Virus record (IMG/VR): IMGVR_UViG_3300032331_003602
Location: 1-38,988 of that record
Length of the DNA stretch: 38,988 nucleotides
Source of the DNA: a virus
Reading direction: 5' to 3' (one strand)
The notes under the pieces are model-generated. The model made no database searches. It saw only the letters and a program-made list of their open reading frames with translations, and had not been told where the DNA came from. Positions 26,687 through 34,247 of this stretch are shown one piece after another (positions within the stretch are counted from its first letter, which is position 1; every line of letters begins with the position of its first letter). Both the position numbers and the translations under genes were made by a program.

Positions 26687-27789
26687 TGGCGGAGACAATC
26701 AGAGTCCAGCACAGCAAAGATTACACTGTAATAGCCAACGCGGCTATTAGAGATACGCGGTTGAGCTTCAAAGCGCGTGGGCTACATCACTTATTGCTTT
26801 CTTACCCTGATGGGTGGAAAGTCAACACTGAACATTTGTCCACGCAGTCAGAAATGGACGGCGAAACAGCCGTCAAAACAGGGCTTCAAGAGTTAGAGAA
26901 GCTTGGGTATTTGACTCGTGAGCAAGTGCGAGAAAAAGGAAAGATTGTAGGATACGAATCTACGATCAGAGAAATACCGATTGAAAATCCGCCTACACCC
27001 AAAAAAAGGCGAAGTAAACCACAAGTGGAAAATCCACAAGTGGAAAATCCACAAGTGGAAAATCCACAAGCGGAAAATCCACAAGTGGAAAATCCACAAG
27101 CGGAAAATCCACAAGCGGAAAATCCAGTACATAATAAATACTTATTCCAAGAAGTATTTAAGAAAGAAATATCTAAAGAAGAAGTATCTAGCGGACTTCC
27201 TCCCGCTAAAGAGGATTTAAAACAAGATGGAGTAGAACAGATATCTGTTGTTCCTGATTTAAAAGCAAATATTTCTAAAGAACAGATAAATCACTCATTG
27301 GACAAAGTTCCGCCCGCCGCCCCGGCGCGTCTTGACAAAGCAAATGCTGTTGAACCATTTGGAAGACCACGTAAGAACGCAAAAGAAATAGCATGGGAAT
27401 GGCTGCCAGATGGTCCATGGAAGAAAAACGGGCAACTGGATAATGACTTTTGGCAATGGTTCGCTTTGGAGTGGGCGGGCAAGTTTGGAACTGATGCCCA
27501 TGAGTCACGGGCTAATGTCTATAGCCACCTCAAAAAAGACCACAACAACTTAGAAATCAGATGGAAGGAATATTCCATCAAAATTAAAAAAGAGGTGGCT
27601 TTAGTCCCCCTTCCTGACGCTGTATTGATTTGGGAACCGATCCAGCATCAAACCGTATGGGAGCAATACATCAATTGCAAAAGCTTAGAAGACTTTTGCA
27701 ACAAACGTAGTTGGAATCGAGCGTATTTGGAATACGCATTGATTAATCAACCGCGTTTTGATTGGTCCAAGCATTTACCATCCGCATAA
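26686..27789 (+). CDS. Replication initiator-like protein with iterons in its gene (367 aa)
   Basis: GGAGG lies 6 bp before the ATG. Residues 1-110 form a winged-helix domain typical of phage and plasmid replication proteins (IRVQHSKDYTVIANAAIRDT and LSTQSEMDGETAVKTGLQEL). A linker follows at about 112-146 made of seven PQVEN/PQAEN units encoded by 15-bp repeats. The end (NEIAWEWLPDG-like, then EWAGKFGTDAHESRANVY) is a second helical domain. dnaB begins 22 bp downstream. This arrangement is like phage lambda O, where the origin lies inside the gene and the end contacts the helicase side. A decayed copy is at 779-1070. Confidence 0.78.
   Translation: MAETIRVQHSKDYTVIANAAIRDTRLSFKARGLHHLLLSYPDGWKVNTEHLSTQSEMDGETAVKTGLQELEKLGYLTREQVREKGKIVGYESTIREIPIENPPTPKKRRSKPQVENPQVENPQVENPQAENPQVENPQAENPQAENPVHNKYLFQEVFKKEISKEEVSSGLPPAKEDLKQDGVEQISVVPDLKANISKEQINHSLDKVPPAAPARLDKANAVEPFGRPRKNAKEIAWEWLPDGPWKKNGQLDNDFWQWFALEWAGKFGTDAHESRANVYSHLKKDHNNLEIRWKEYSIKIKKEVALVPLPDAVLIWEPIQHQTVWEQYINCKSLEDFCNKRSWNRAYLEYALINQPRFDWSKHLPSA
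27019..27123. repeat. Seven 15-bp iterons inside the initiator gene
   Basis: CCACAAGTGG or CCACAAGCGG occurs at 27019, 27034, 27049, 27064, 27079, 27094 and 27109, with AAAAT between. Period 15 bp. The unit encodes PQVEN or PQAEN. Copies 4, 6 and 7 have C for T. The same unit, inverse, is at 986-1055. Iterons within an initiator gene beside an AT-rich tract and dnaB suggest a replication origin. Confidence 0.85.
27136..27159. repeat. Inverted repeat beside the iterons
   Basis: AAATACTT (27136-27143) and AAGTATTT (27152-27159), in an AT-rich stretch just right of the iterons. The identical arms are kept in the relic at 945-968. Confidence 0.6.
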
Positions 27790-27810
27790 CAAACTTAAAG
27801 GTCAACTACC

Positions 27811-29157
27811 ATGTTTACTCAAGAAACTTTATTGCCCCCCCAAAACGTTGAAGCTGAAGAAGTCATCTTAGGCGGAATTTTACTAGATCCTGAAGCTATT
27901 CAACGAGTGTGCAGTATTTTACCTTCCGAAGCATTTTATATAGATGCACACACAGTGATTTACAAAGCTGCTTTACAACTTCATGCACAGCACCAACCCA
28001 CTGATTTACTCTCTATGGCTAATTACCTGAGAGACAAGGATCAATTAGAAAGAATTGGTGGCAGAAATAAATTAGCCACTTTGGTAGACTGCACAGTATC
28101 TGCAATTAATATTGATGCTATGGCGGCATTAGTTCTGGAAAAATACCAACGCAGACAATTAATCAAGACTCTTAATGAATCGCTAAAAATAGCGTGGGAT
28201 ACTTGGGTCCCGACACATGAAGCTATTGAAGAGTGCCAGCGGAAGATACTTGACATTAATGTCAATGAAACAAAATCAGAATTAGTCCACATCAGTGATG
28301 CTGTTACTTCTTTGTACACAGAGAAATATGAAATTCAGGCGGGAGAACGACCTGCCCCAGTCAAGATGGGATTTTATGACTTGGATAACCGTCTAGGAGG
28401 ACTGCATAAAAAACTGCTGCATATCTTGGCAGGTAGGCCCAGTATGGGAAAAACTGCTTGTGGTATGGCGATCGCTTGGCACGTTGCCAGTGTAGTGTCA
28501 AAAAACGTTTACGTATTCTCCCTAGAAACCTCTAAAGAAGATTTGGCAGCTAGATTAGCAGCTAAACTAACCCGAACCTGTTTGAATCAATTTGTAAAAA
28601 ATCAACTCACTCAAAGTGAGTGGAACGAATTTTTCAACTTCACTCAGTCACAAATATTGCACGACTCAAGGCTGTTTATATGCGATAATTTTAGCATTTC
28701 TCCCATGGAGATGCGGAACACGATTAGGCAAAAGAAAGCTAAAACTGGCGATGTAGGCTTGATTGTGGTTGATCACATCACCCTGCTTGCTAGAAATGAT
28801 AAATCCAATAATAAGGACTTTCGAATCAAAGTTGGCGATACAAGCCGAATGCTTAAAGAGTTGGCGGGGGAATTTAATTGTCCAGTATTGGCTTTGTCTC
28901 AACTAAATCGAGCCACGGAAAACCGAACAGACAAAAGACCTACCATGGGCGACCTGTCTGAAAGCGGGAATATTGAACAAGACGCAGACGTAATTATGAT
29001 GCTTTATCGTGATGAATATTACAACAAAGAGACTGCAGATGTAGGTGTAGCTGAACTGATTACGATAAAGGCACGCAACGCTGAAACAGGAACAGATAAG
29101 TTGCTGTTCGATGGACAATATTCAGAGTTCAAGAATTTATCTCAACAAAGTTATTGA
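27811..29157 (+). CDS. dnaB: Replicative DNA helicase DnaB
   Basis: The 448-aa product has the DnaB amino domain (QNVEAEEVILGGILLDPEAI), Walker A GRPSMGKT at 208-215, the ETS motif FSLETSKEDLAARL, Walker B LIVVDH at about 317-322, and LSQLNRATENR with QDADVIMMLYRDE, all typical. DnaB forms a hexamer that unwinds the fork on the lagging strand. Adjacent to the initiator, it lets the element start replication with its own helicase and helps explain host-independent initiation. A terminator follows at 29187. Confidence 0.96.
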   Translation: MFTQETLLPPQNVEAEEVILGGILLDPEAIQRVCSILPSEAFYIDAHTVIYKAALQLHAQHQPTDLLSMANYLRDKDQLERIGGRNKLATLVDCTVSAINIDAMAALVLEKYQRRQLIKTLNESLKIAWDTWVPTHEAIEECQRKILDINVNETKSELVHISDAVTSLYTEKYEIQAGERPAPVKMGFYDLDNRLGGLHKKLLHILAGRPSMGKTACGMAIAWHVASVVSKNVYVFSLETSKEDLAARLAAKLTRTCLNQFVKNQLTQSEWNEFFNFTQSQILHDSRLFICDNFSISPMEMRNTIRQKKAKTGDVGLIVVDHITLLARNDKSNNKDFRIKVGDTSRMLKELAGEFNCPVLALSQLNRATENRTDKRPTMGDLSESGNIEQDADVIMMLYRDEYYNKETADVGVAELITIKARNAETGTDKLLFDGQYSEFKNLSQQSY

Positions 29158-29186
29158 TATATCAATAAATGCAAATATTAATTGAT

Positions 29187-29215
29187 TACCCACTTTGATA
29201 CAAGTGGGTATTTTT
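29187..29215 (+). terminator. Intrinsic terminator after dnaB
   Basis: TACCCACTT (29187-29195) pairs with AAGTGGGTA (29202-29210), followed by five T. The arms are related to those at 665 and 3109, but the loop differs. Confidence 0.85.
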
Positions 29216-29319
29216 ATCTGTATATCTATAAACATATTTTTATTCCTATAGGCGTTTGATATTTGATTTTATCATGCTAAATTGATTTTATCAGCACACA
29301 ATTACAAAGTGAGAATTTT

Positions 29320-29541
29320 ATGAGCGGAAAGCCAAAATACGGCGAAACTAAGACTCCTAAGCAAATTATGATTACTAACGACGCTAAACAAATCTATAGT
29401 GCTTATGCACGTTATATAGGCACTAACAACAATGATCTGATTGAGCAAATGGCGCGAAACCCTGATGTATTAAGAGGTCTAGCTGATTTTGTGGAAAATA
29501 AAAAATATTTTTCAAAACCACTTGACAACTCTATTCTGTAA
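29320..29541 (+). CDS. Paralogue of the 68-aa protein at 23112 (73 aa)
   Basis: The core AKQIYSAYARYIGTNNNDLI, then EQMARNPDVLRGLADFVENK matches the core of the gene at 23112. The head (SGKPKYGETKTPKQ) is basic and polar. The last 20 residues (KKYFSKPLDNSIL) overlap the promoter at 29522-29550, so part of the tail also encodes a regulatory site. Probable small DNA-binding protein; function unknown. Confidence 0.65.
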   Translation: MSGKPKYGETKTPKQIMITNDAKQIYSAYARYIGTNNNDLIEQMARNPDVLRGLADFVENKKYFSKPLDNSIL

Positions 29542-29550
29542 TGATATATT
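29522..29550 (+). promoter_or_regulatory. Near-consensus promoter for 29636-30596
   Basis: TTGACA (29522-29527), 17 bp, TATATT (29545-29550). It overlaps the last codons of the 73-aa gene. The 5' flank AAAACCACTTGACA equals that at 368-381. Confidence 0.75.
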
Positions 29551-29635
29551 AGATATATAAACAAAAACGACCGCCCCTCCGACCAAGAAGTAAGCAGTCG
29601 CCTTGTTTTTATCCCATACACAGGAATAACCTATC
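29551..29635 (+). other. Structured leader of the gene at 29636
   Basis: The transcript from 29522 would carry an untranslated leader of about 75 bases. AAAAAC with GAC before the loop and GTC with GTTTTT after it can form an imperfect long stem around a C-rich stretch (CCGCCCCTCCGACC). No known riboswitch family was recognised. Confidence 0.3.
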
Positions 29636-30478
29636 ATGACATATCCAGTTTTCTCTGTCAAGTTTTTGATCAAAAAAGGAATTAGCTACTGCAAGATGGT
29701 AGCTAAAGATTTGGGCATCAGCCCAGAGGGTGACAAAAGACAAGTTTTTACTTGGGCTGACGCTATAGTCAGCCACCAAGCTAATTTACAACCTGTAGAA
29801 ACTCAAAAGCAGCAAGTAGTTATCGAATTCAATAACGGCTTTGACTCCTGCAATTTGGCAGGGTACTCTGTCAAGGATCTAGATGGAAACCTCATAAGAG
29901 ATGGTTTCCGCACTTATTTAAGTGCAGAGTCTTGGGCTACTCAACGGTTTGAAATAGTTGAGCAACAGTCGGTTGCTCAACAGGAATTAGTTGAGCAGTT
30001 AGAAAACCAAATACAACAGCGTACTGAACAAATCGTAATTCGTGAGATTGACTTTGCATATAGTGAAGTCATCAGTATTACTCCCGACGGAGTGGAAATA
30101 CTAGCTACAATCATTCATGACTTAGAAACCGAAAACTGGGAAGTTCAGTTAAAAAGTAGATTTGAAAGTTTTTTAACTTACGCAGAAGCGGAAGCCTTTG
30201 CACTTAATTGCATTGACGATGAGCGTGGTAGTGGTAGAATTAATTTACCTCCTGCTATTGAAAGCATGGGGTACACTATTGAACGTAACCATATCAAAGA
30301 CCCTTTAGGTCAGCGGTATACAGTCCGACTTAAAGGCGGATTGGTTGGTAGTATTTGGCTAAATGAAAACTTAGGCTGGACCCTTAACGGGTTTGATTAT
30401 GTAGATAGTCCCATAGATGCAGCCATGGAACTAGCTGCACTAATTAGCATAGAGGAAAACGACTATGTCCGCAACTAA
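29636..30478 (+). CDS. Hypothetical protein (280 aa)
   Basis: The product has a beta-rich start, a middle with DGFRTYLSAESWATQRFEIV and a Gln-rich helix (SVAQQELVEQLENQIQQRTE), and an acidic carboxyl half. It resembles no family I can name. Its stop overlaps the ATG of the 43-aa gene that follows (30465), so they are coupled. Codon use is like the rest of the plus genes here. Confidence 0.68.
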   Translation: MTYPVFSVKFLIKKGISYCKMVAKDLGISPEGDKRQVFTWADAIVSHQANLQPVETQKQQVVIEFNNGFDSCNLAGYSVKDLDGNLIRDGFRTYLSAESWATQRFEIVEQQSVAQQELVEQLENQIQQRTEQIVIREIDFAYSEVISITPDGVEILATIIHDLETENWEVQLKSRFESFLTYAEAEAFALNCIDDERGSGRINLPPAIESMGYTIERNHIKDPLGQRYTVRLKGGLVGSIWLNENLGWTLNGFDYVDSPIDAAMELAALISIEENDYVRN

Positions 30479-30596
30479 AACCAGGGCTTATCAAGAAGCC
30501 TTACAAAATGCAGGTGTCCCTGAGAATCTAGCCCGTAACGCAGCTGTAGTATTACGTGGTGACGATTATGGAGTTGCCCGCACTGAGCGTGGGTAG
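30465..30596 (+). CDS. 43-aa protein after the 280-aa gene
   Basis: AGAGGA lies 9 bp before the ATG at 30465, and the first 14 bp overlap the preceding gene. The product reads SATKTRAYQEALQNAGVPEN, then LARNAAVVLRGDDYG and a basic end. It is helical and may bind a partner made from the same message. The 255-bp gap after it has a hairpin at 30661-30689. Confidence 0.55.
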   Translation: MSATKTRAYQEALQNAGVPENLARNAAVVLRGDDYGVARTERG

Positions 30597-30660
30597 CGAG
30601 TAATTAATAAACTTCACAACAGTGCTGAATGAGATTATTCAACCTATGCGACGAAACCTT

Positions 30661-30689
30661 GTATATCCACTTAAAAACAGTGGATATAC
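30661..30689. terminator. Perfect hairpin between 30596 and 30852
   Basis: GTATATCCACT (30661-30671) pairs with AGTGGATATAC (30679-30689), an 11-bp perfect stem. No T run follows on the plus strand. It lies 64 bp after the previous stop. Confidence 0.5.
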
Positions 30690-30851
30690 TGAAAATAACA
30701 CTCAGTTACCCAGTAGTAAAAACTTCTACATTGCCATTCCTATTTGAGCAATATAGAAGAACTGGGGACACTGATTATCTCCCTTTTTGAATCATCTAGG
30801 CTGGGTGCGATGCCTTTATATCCGCACGCTTGAAACAATTAAGGAACAATC

Positions 30852-32003
30852 ATGACTACACTATTGGAACAATTTAAAGAACACACCATTACATCAACTC
30901 AAATACCTTATTGCCAAATAGTTTCTCCTCCAAACTTGGTGGCAGGTAAACTCTCTAAATGGGAAAAAGAAGGCGGATTACAAGAAATAGGCTTTTTTAT
31001 TAAAGCCACAGAAGCAGAAAAAGCCGGGTTTATCCCAGACGATACTTGGCAACCTTATGAAGCCTCTTTAGGCGACGGGACTGAGGTTGGTTTTATTACC
31101 CAAGCCCCAAAATTTGTGATTATCCACAAATCTCAAAGAGAGATCCAATATCGTCCATCAAAGGATGATAGATTTACCTTTGTAGGATTGGCTTGGGAAA
31201 ACGGTGCGGAAACCTCTTTACTGACAACCGCAAAAGCGGACAAAAACCACTATAAAGTGGTTGTTAGAAATTTAATACTTTTCCTAGGTAAAGAAGATCA
31301 GCCTTTGCATACAACACCAATTCAATATACTGCAAAAGGGGCGTTTGCTGCGTCTTTGTACGCAGAAACAAAAAACCTTTATGAAAAGGTAAGCAAAACT
31401 TATTTTACCAGACTTAAAATGGCTGATAAGTCTTGTTCAGGCGGATTGTTGTCACCTTTCGCTTTGGCTTTTGCCAAGATCGACTTCACAATTGGGTTTC
31501 AACGCAACGATGCAAATCAATCCCCGTTTTGCATACCGGCAGAAATAAAAATCCCCACAATAGAGAACGTTGGGACTTCAATAGAGTTTCACCGAAAAGC
31601 CGGAAATAGAAAAATTGTATTTAACGGCGTTGCATTAGAAAACGTCCTTTTATCTATGTCTTCTGACGCAGGTAAACTAATAACTCAGTGGTATTCTGAA
31701 TACCAATCATTCTCCAAGCCACGGAAAGAGATTCCGCTTTTTGAAGGCTGTATTGAAGTTGCCCAGGTTTTGCAACCAAATGGCACAGGAGGAATCTTAG
31801 CACTTTCTCAAGAAGGTAAAAAGTTTTCAATCCCTGAAAACTTAGTTCACATTGCCATGGGTGGCAAGTGGGAAGTTACTGGCGCAGTTGATGGTGACAT
31901 AGTCACCATCAAAACCGCAGAAATATTTGACGATGGTTATAGCCCTCGTCCTTCTGAAACTGCACCTGATGAATCATCAACTACTGATGATTACGGATTT
32001 TAA
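30852..32003 (+). CDS. DUF5895-like protein (383 aa)
   Basis: The order TTLLEQFKEHTITSTQIPYC, then GFFIKATEAEKAGFIPDD, EVGFITQAPKFVIIHKS, FVGLAWENG, FLGKEDQPLHTTPIQYTAKG matches the pattern I know from a cyanobacterial family of unknown function (DUF5895) found on plasmids and phages. Members have a single-stranded DNA-binding-like look in parts (a beta-rich body and acidic end SETAPDESSTTDDYGF), reminiscent of phage ssDNA-binding proteins; that is inference. AAGGAAC precedes the ATG. It stands alone between hairpins. Confidence 0.72.
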   Translation: MTTLLEQFKEHTITSTQIPYCQIVSPPNLVAGKLSKWEKEGGLQEIGFFIKATEAEKAGFIPDDTWQPYEASLGDGTEVGFITQAPKFVIIHKSQREIQYRPSKDDRFTFVGLAWENGAETSLLTTAKADKNHYKVVVRNLILFLGKEDQPLHTTPIQYTAKGAFAASLYAETKNLYEKVSKTYFTRLKMADKSCSGGLLSPFALAFAKIDFTIGFQRNDANQSPFCIPAEIKIPTIENVGTSIEFHRKAGNRKIVFNGVALENVLLSMSSDAGKLITQWYSEYQSFSKPRKEIPLFEGCIEVAQVLQPNGTGGILALSQEGKKFSIPENLVHIAMGGKWEVTGAVDGDIVTIKTAEIFDDGYSPRPSETAPDESSTTDDYGF

Positions 32004-32057
32004 TTAACCAATTAGCGATCGCACCACAACGTGATCGCTCTTCACACACATAACATT

Positions 32058-32813
32058 ATGTCTAGCATAAATACTGGTATTGAGTGGACAGATAAAACCT
32101 GGAATCCTACCACAGGTTGTGACAAAGTTAGCCCAGGCTGCATACATTGTTACGCAGAAGCAATAACCAAAAGGTTTCCTAAAACCTTTAAAAACGGATT
32201 TGATTTAACGCTATATCCAGAAAGACTGAAAGAGCCTTCAAAATGGCATACTCCCAGTAGAATTTTTGTTAATAGCATGAGTGATCTTTTTCATAAAGAA
32301 GTACCTTTGGATTTCGTTCAAGCAGTATTTGACGTGATTCAAGACACGCCTCATCATGTCTACCAGATATTAACTAAAAGACCGGAACGATTAATTGAGT
32401 TAGCGCCACATTTAAAGTTTCATAAAAATATCTGGTTAGGTGTATCAGTAGAAAACCAAAGTTACGTTTCTCGTGTTGACCTGCTACGTCAAGTGCCAGC
32501 AAGTGTACGTTTTCTGTCTTGTGAACCATTATTAAGTTCATTAAAACTTGACCTGACAGATATTGATTGGGTCATCGTTGGTGGTGAATCTGGACCAAGT
32601 CACCGTCTGATGAAAATTGAGTGGGCTGAAGAAATTCGTGATCAATGTCAGCAAGCACAAGTAGCGTTTTTCTTTAAGCAAGTCGGTGGTAAAACTTCTA
32701 AATCTGGAGGTAATCTTTTAGGCGGGCATTTGTTACAGCAAATGCCCGCTGCTTGGGAACAACATCAAAGTATTTGGATGAAGCAGCCTAAACAAGTTGC
32801 TTTATTCAATTAA
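32058..32813 (+). CDS. Phage Gp37/Gp68-family protein (DUF5131), 251 aa
   Basis: From the ATG at 32058: TGIEWTDKTWNPTTGCDKVS, PGCIHCYAEAITKRFP. Cysteines 21, 28 and 31 form Cx6CxxC as in the radical-SAM-like Gp37/Gp68 family, and NSMSDLFH, TKRPERL, LGVSVENQ, RFLSCEPLL, VIVGGESGP follow in the family order. Known members are common in phages and of unsettled function. The carboxyl end KQPKQVALFN includes QVALF, a clamp-binding-like peptide. The ORF start at 32031 is less likely. Confidence 0.9.
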   Translation: MSSINTGIEWTDKTWNPTTGCDKVSPGCIHCYAEAITKRFPKTFKNGFDLTLYPERLKEPSKWHTPSRIFVNSMSDLFHKEVPLDFVQAVFDVIQDTPHHVYQILTKRPERLIELAPHLKFHKNIWLGVSVENQSYVSRVDLLRQVPASVRFLSCEPLLSSLKLDLTDIDWVIVGGESGPSHRLMKIEWAEEIRDQCQQAQVAFFFKQVGGKTSKSGGNLLGGHLLQQMPAAWEQHQSIWMKQPKQVALFN

Positions 32814-32821
32814 TTCAAAAA

Positions 32822-32849
32822 GGTAGGTCGCCGGCAAGCAAAACCTACC
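32822..32849 (+). terminator. Hairpin after the Gp37/Gp68 gene
   Basis: GGTAGGT (32822-32828) pairs with ACCTACC (32843-32849). The loop holds CCGGC. It ends 21 bp before the secreted peptide's start, so it may act as an attenuator or RNA 3' end between the two. Confidence 0.4.
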
Positions 32850-32870
32850 CTTATCACGAAGAAAGTGACT

Positions 32871-32999
32871 ATGAAAAAATATCAAATTGGATTGCTGTTA
32901 ATAGCAATCTTAACAATTCTTAATATTGCCAGTCCCACACTGGCAGCCCGTGACGATCAAACGGGAGATTGTGTCAAACAAGGAAAATGTAAAGATTAA
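32871..32999 (+). CDS. Secreted or periplasmic mini-protein (42 aa)
   Basis: MKKYQIGLLLIAILTIL and NIASPTLAARDDQ form a classical signal peptide: basic start, hydrophobic core, and a probable cleavage site at TLAA. The mature part is about 16 residues with two Cys (TGDCVKQGKCKD) that could form one disulfide. Function unknown; secretion of tiny Cys peptides is known for phage lysis inhibitors, host inhibitors and others. It begins with ATG at 32871 and ends at 32999, four bases before the next gene. Confidence 0.72.
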   Translation: MKKYQIGLLLIAILTILNIASPTLAARDDQTGDCVKQGKCKD

Positions 33000-33003
33000 A
33001 ACA

Positions 33004-33351
33004 ATGGAAAAAATGAGTTTTGGCTGGTGGTATATGCGGTATGCTTTCACTTATGAACCGATGAAAGCATTCGGGGTGTGGGAAGACGAATACAAGCGTC
33101 AGTTCCCACAATACAGTAGATACTCCACATTGGAGATGGTAGATGTTTATGCCGACTGCTGCTGTCAGGGCTTAATGCCTAAAAACTTTTTAGCATCTAT
33201 AATAGATGCAGTTACATATCCTTTGTTTAAGTTTAGGCGGACTTTCTACTTCTTCTTAATCCTTAAACACAAAATCAGCTACAAAATCAGTAAACTTTTT
33301 AACAAACAGAAGACAGAAATCGTTGAGATTGATGTTAGTAACTGGGAGTAA
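33004..33351 (+). CDS. Hypothetical protein (115 aa)
   Basis: From the ATG at 33004 the product is MEKMSFGWWYMRYAFTYEPM, then YADCCCQGLMPKNFL, a hydrophobic and aromatic stretch and a basic end (KISYKISKLFNKQKTEIVEI). Parts look amphipathic, but no clear membrane segment is present beyond FYFFLILKHKI. It is coupled to the secreted peptide by its 4-bp gap, and a strong terminator follows. Family unknown. The longer reading from 32926 overlaps the previous gene and is rejected. Confidence 0.66.
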   Translation: MEKMSFGWWYMRYAFTYEPMKAFGVWEDEYKRQFPQYSRYSTLEMVDVYADCCCQGLMPKNFLASIIDAVTYPLFKFRRTFYFFLILKHKISYKISKLFNKQKTEIVEIDVSNWE

Positions 33352-33367
33352 AATATTGCAATAAACG

Positions 33368-33393
33368 AAACCCGCTCTGTAGCGGGTTTTTTT
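33368..33393. terminator. Strong bidirectional terminator
   Basis: AAACCCGCT (33368-33376) pairs with AGCGGGTTT (33381-33389), with T to 33393. It separates the plus-strand set ending at 33351 from the minus-strand tail genes ending at 33399; on the minus strand a broken T run follows too. Confidence 0.85.
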
Positions 33394-33398
33394 ATTGG

Positions 33399-34247
33399 CT
33401 ACAGCTTGATGCTGCAATCAGTAAGCTTGCAGAAATCAAATGAAGAGCCAAACTCTAACTGCAAAAAAATATTATTTGCTAACTGAACACTAGTATAGAC
33501 AAGGCTTGGGCTTCCTATAGCTCCAAAATAATATTCTATAGTTCTGTTAGGCGTAATAATATATTTTTGTTGATAGCCACTAGTCCATAAACTAGCAGAT
33601 GGAGTTGTGGCTATACTTCCACTTTCGCCACTGTCGAACTGACTAGGCGTAATACCAGGGTCAGTAAATAAAAGCAGCCTAAAAGTACCGTTAGTCATGG
33701 TACAAGACCAAAAATTGTTGGTTGCAACTTGCCTTAATCCACATAAAAAAGCTATGGTAGATAAATTAGTATAACTTGCATATCCTGTGCTATAGCTAGG
33801 TACAGTAAAAGTTATTTCTACAGGAATATCACTATTAAACGTGACAGACGAAGTCGTGTAACTTGCCATTCTATCTGGAAGTCTAAGTCTAAACCTATTT
33901 CCATATCCATAATATTTAGTAAAAGTAAATGATGGGGCTGTAGGAGTCACAGAAGAAGTAGAGATAGTCACAGGGATATTATTGGTAGCATTGGAAAAAC
34001 TTGTTGCTAATTTAATAGTGGTACTATTTACAACAATCACAAAATATTTCATATTCAAAGAAATACCGCGATCGCCTAAAAATTGTCCATCGCTTCTAAG
34101 GTCTGCCCAGATTAAGTTCCCTGTTGAAAAGTTGTGAGTAGTTCCCAGATTGATACTATTGTCACTGGTATTAAAAGCTGATATATTTGAAAATATAATT
34201 GGGTTAACTGGATTTGTGAAGCTTGGTGTAACACTTGAGCCGGGCAT
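33399..34247 (-). CDS. Tail-type structural protein, distal (282 aa)
   Basis: Ser-, Thr- and Asn-rich beta protein. Its first 110 residues have THNFSTGNLIWADLRS, LNMKYFVIVVNSTTIKLATS, matching a beta module common in phage tail-tip and fibre proteins and described in some databases as E1-FCCH-like. The rest resembles fibre or receptor-binding ends, with NGTFRLLLFTDPG. It is the last gene of the minus structural set. No signal peptide. The start is next to the preceding stop at 34248. Confidence 0.7.
   Translation of the reverse strand: MPGSSVTPSFTNPVNPIIFSNISAFNTSDNSINLGTTHNFSTGNLIWADLRSDGQFLGDRGISLNMKYFVIVVNSTTIKLATSFSNATNNIPVTISTSSVTPTAPSFTFTKYYGYGNRFRLRLPDRMASYTTSSVTFNSDIPVEITFTVPSYSTGYASYTNLSTIAFLCGLRQVATNNFWSCTMTNGTFRLLLFTDPGITPSQFDSGESGSIATTPSASLWTSGYQQKYIITPNRTIEYYFGAIGSPSLVYTSVQLANNIFLQLEFGSSFDFCKLTDCSIKL

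Noticed and set aside
26981-27220. Plus frame with HKWKI repeats inside the initiator gene
   Set aside because: Shadow of the 15-bp repeats in another frame of a well-supported gene.
27275-27508. Minus-strand frames inside the initiator gene
   Set aside because: Three frames are open by chance in the GC-richer end of the gene; none has a ribosome site.
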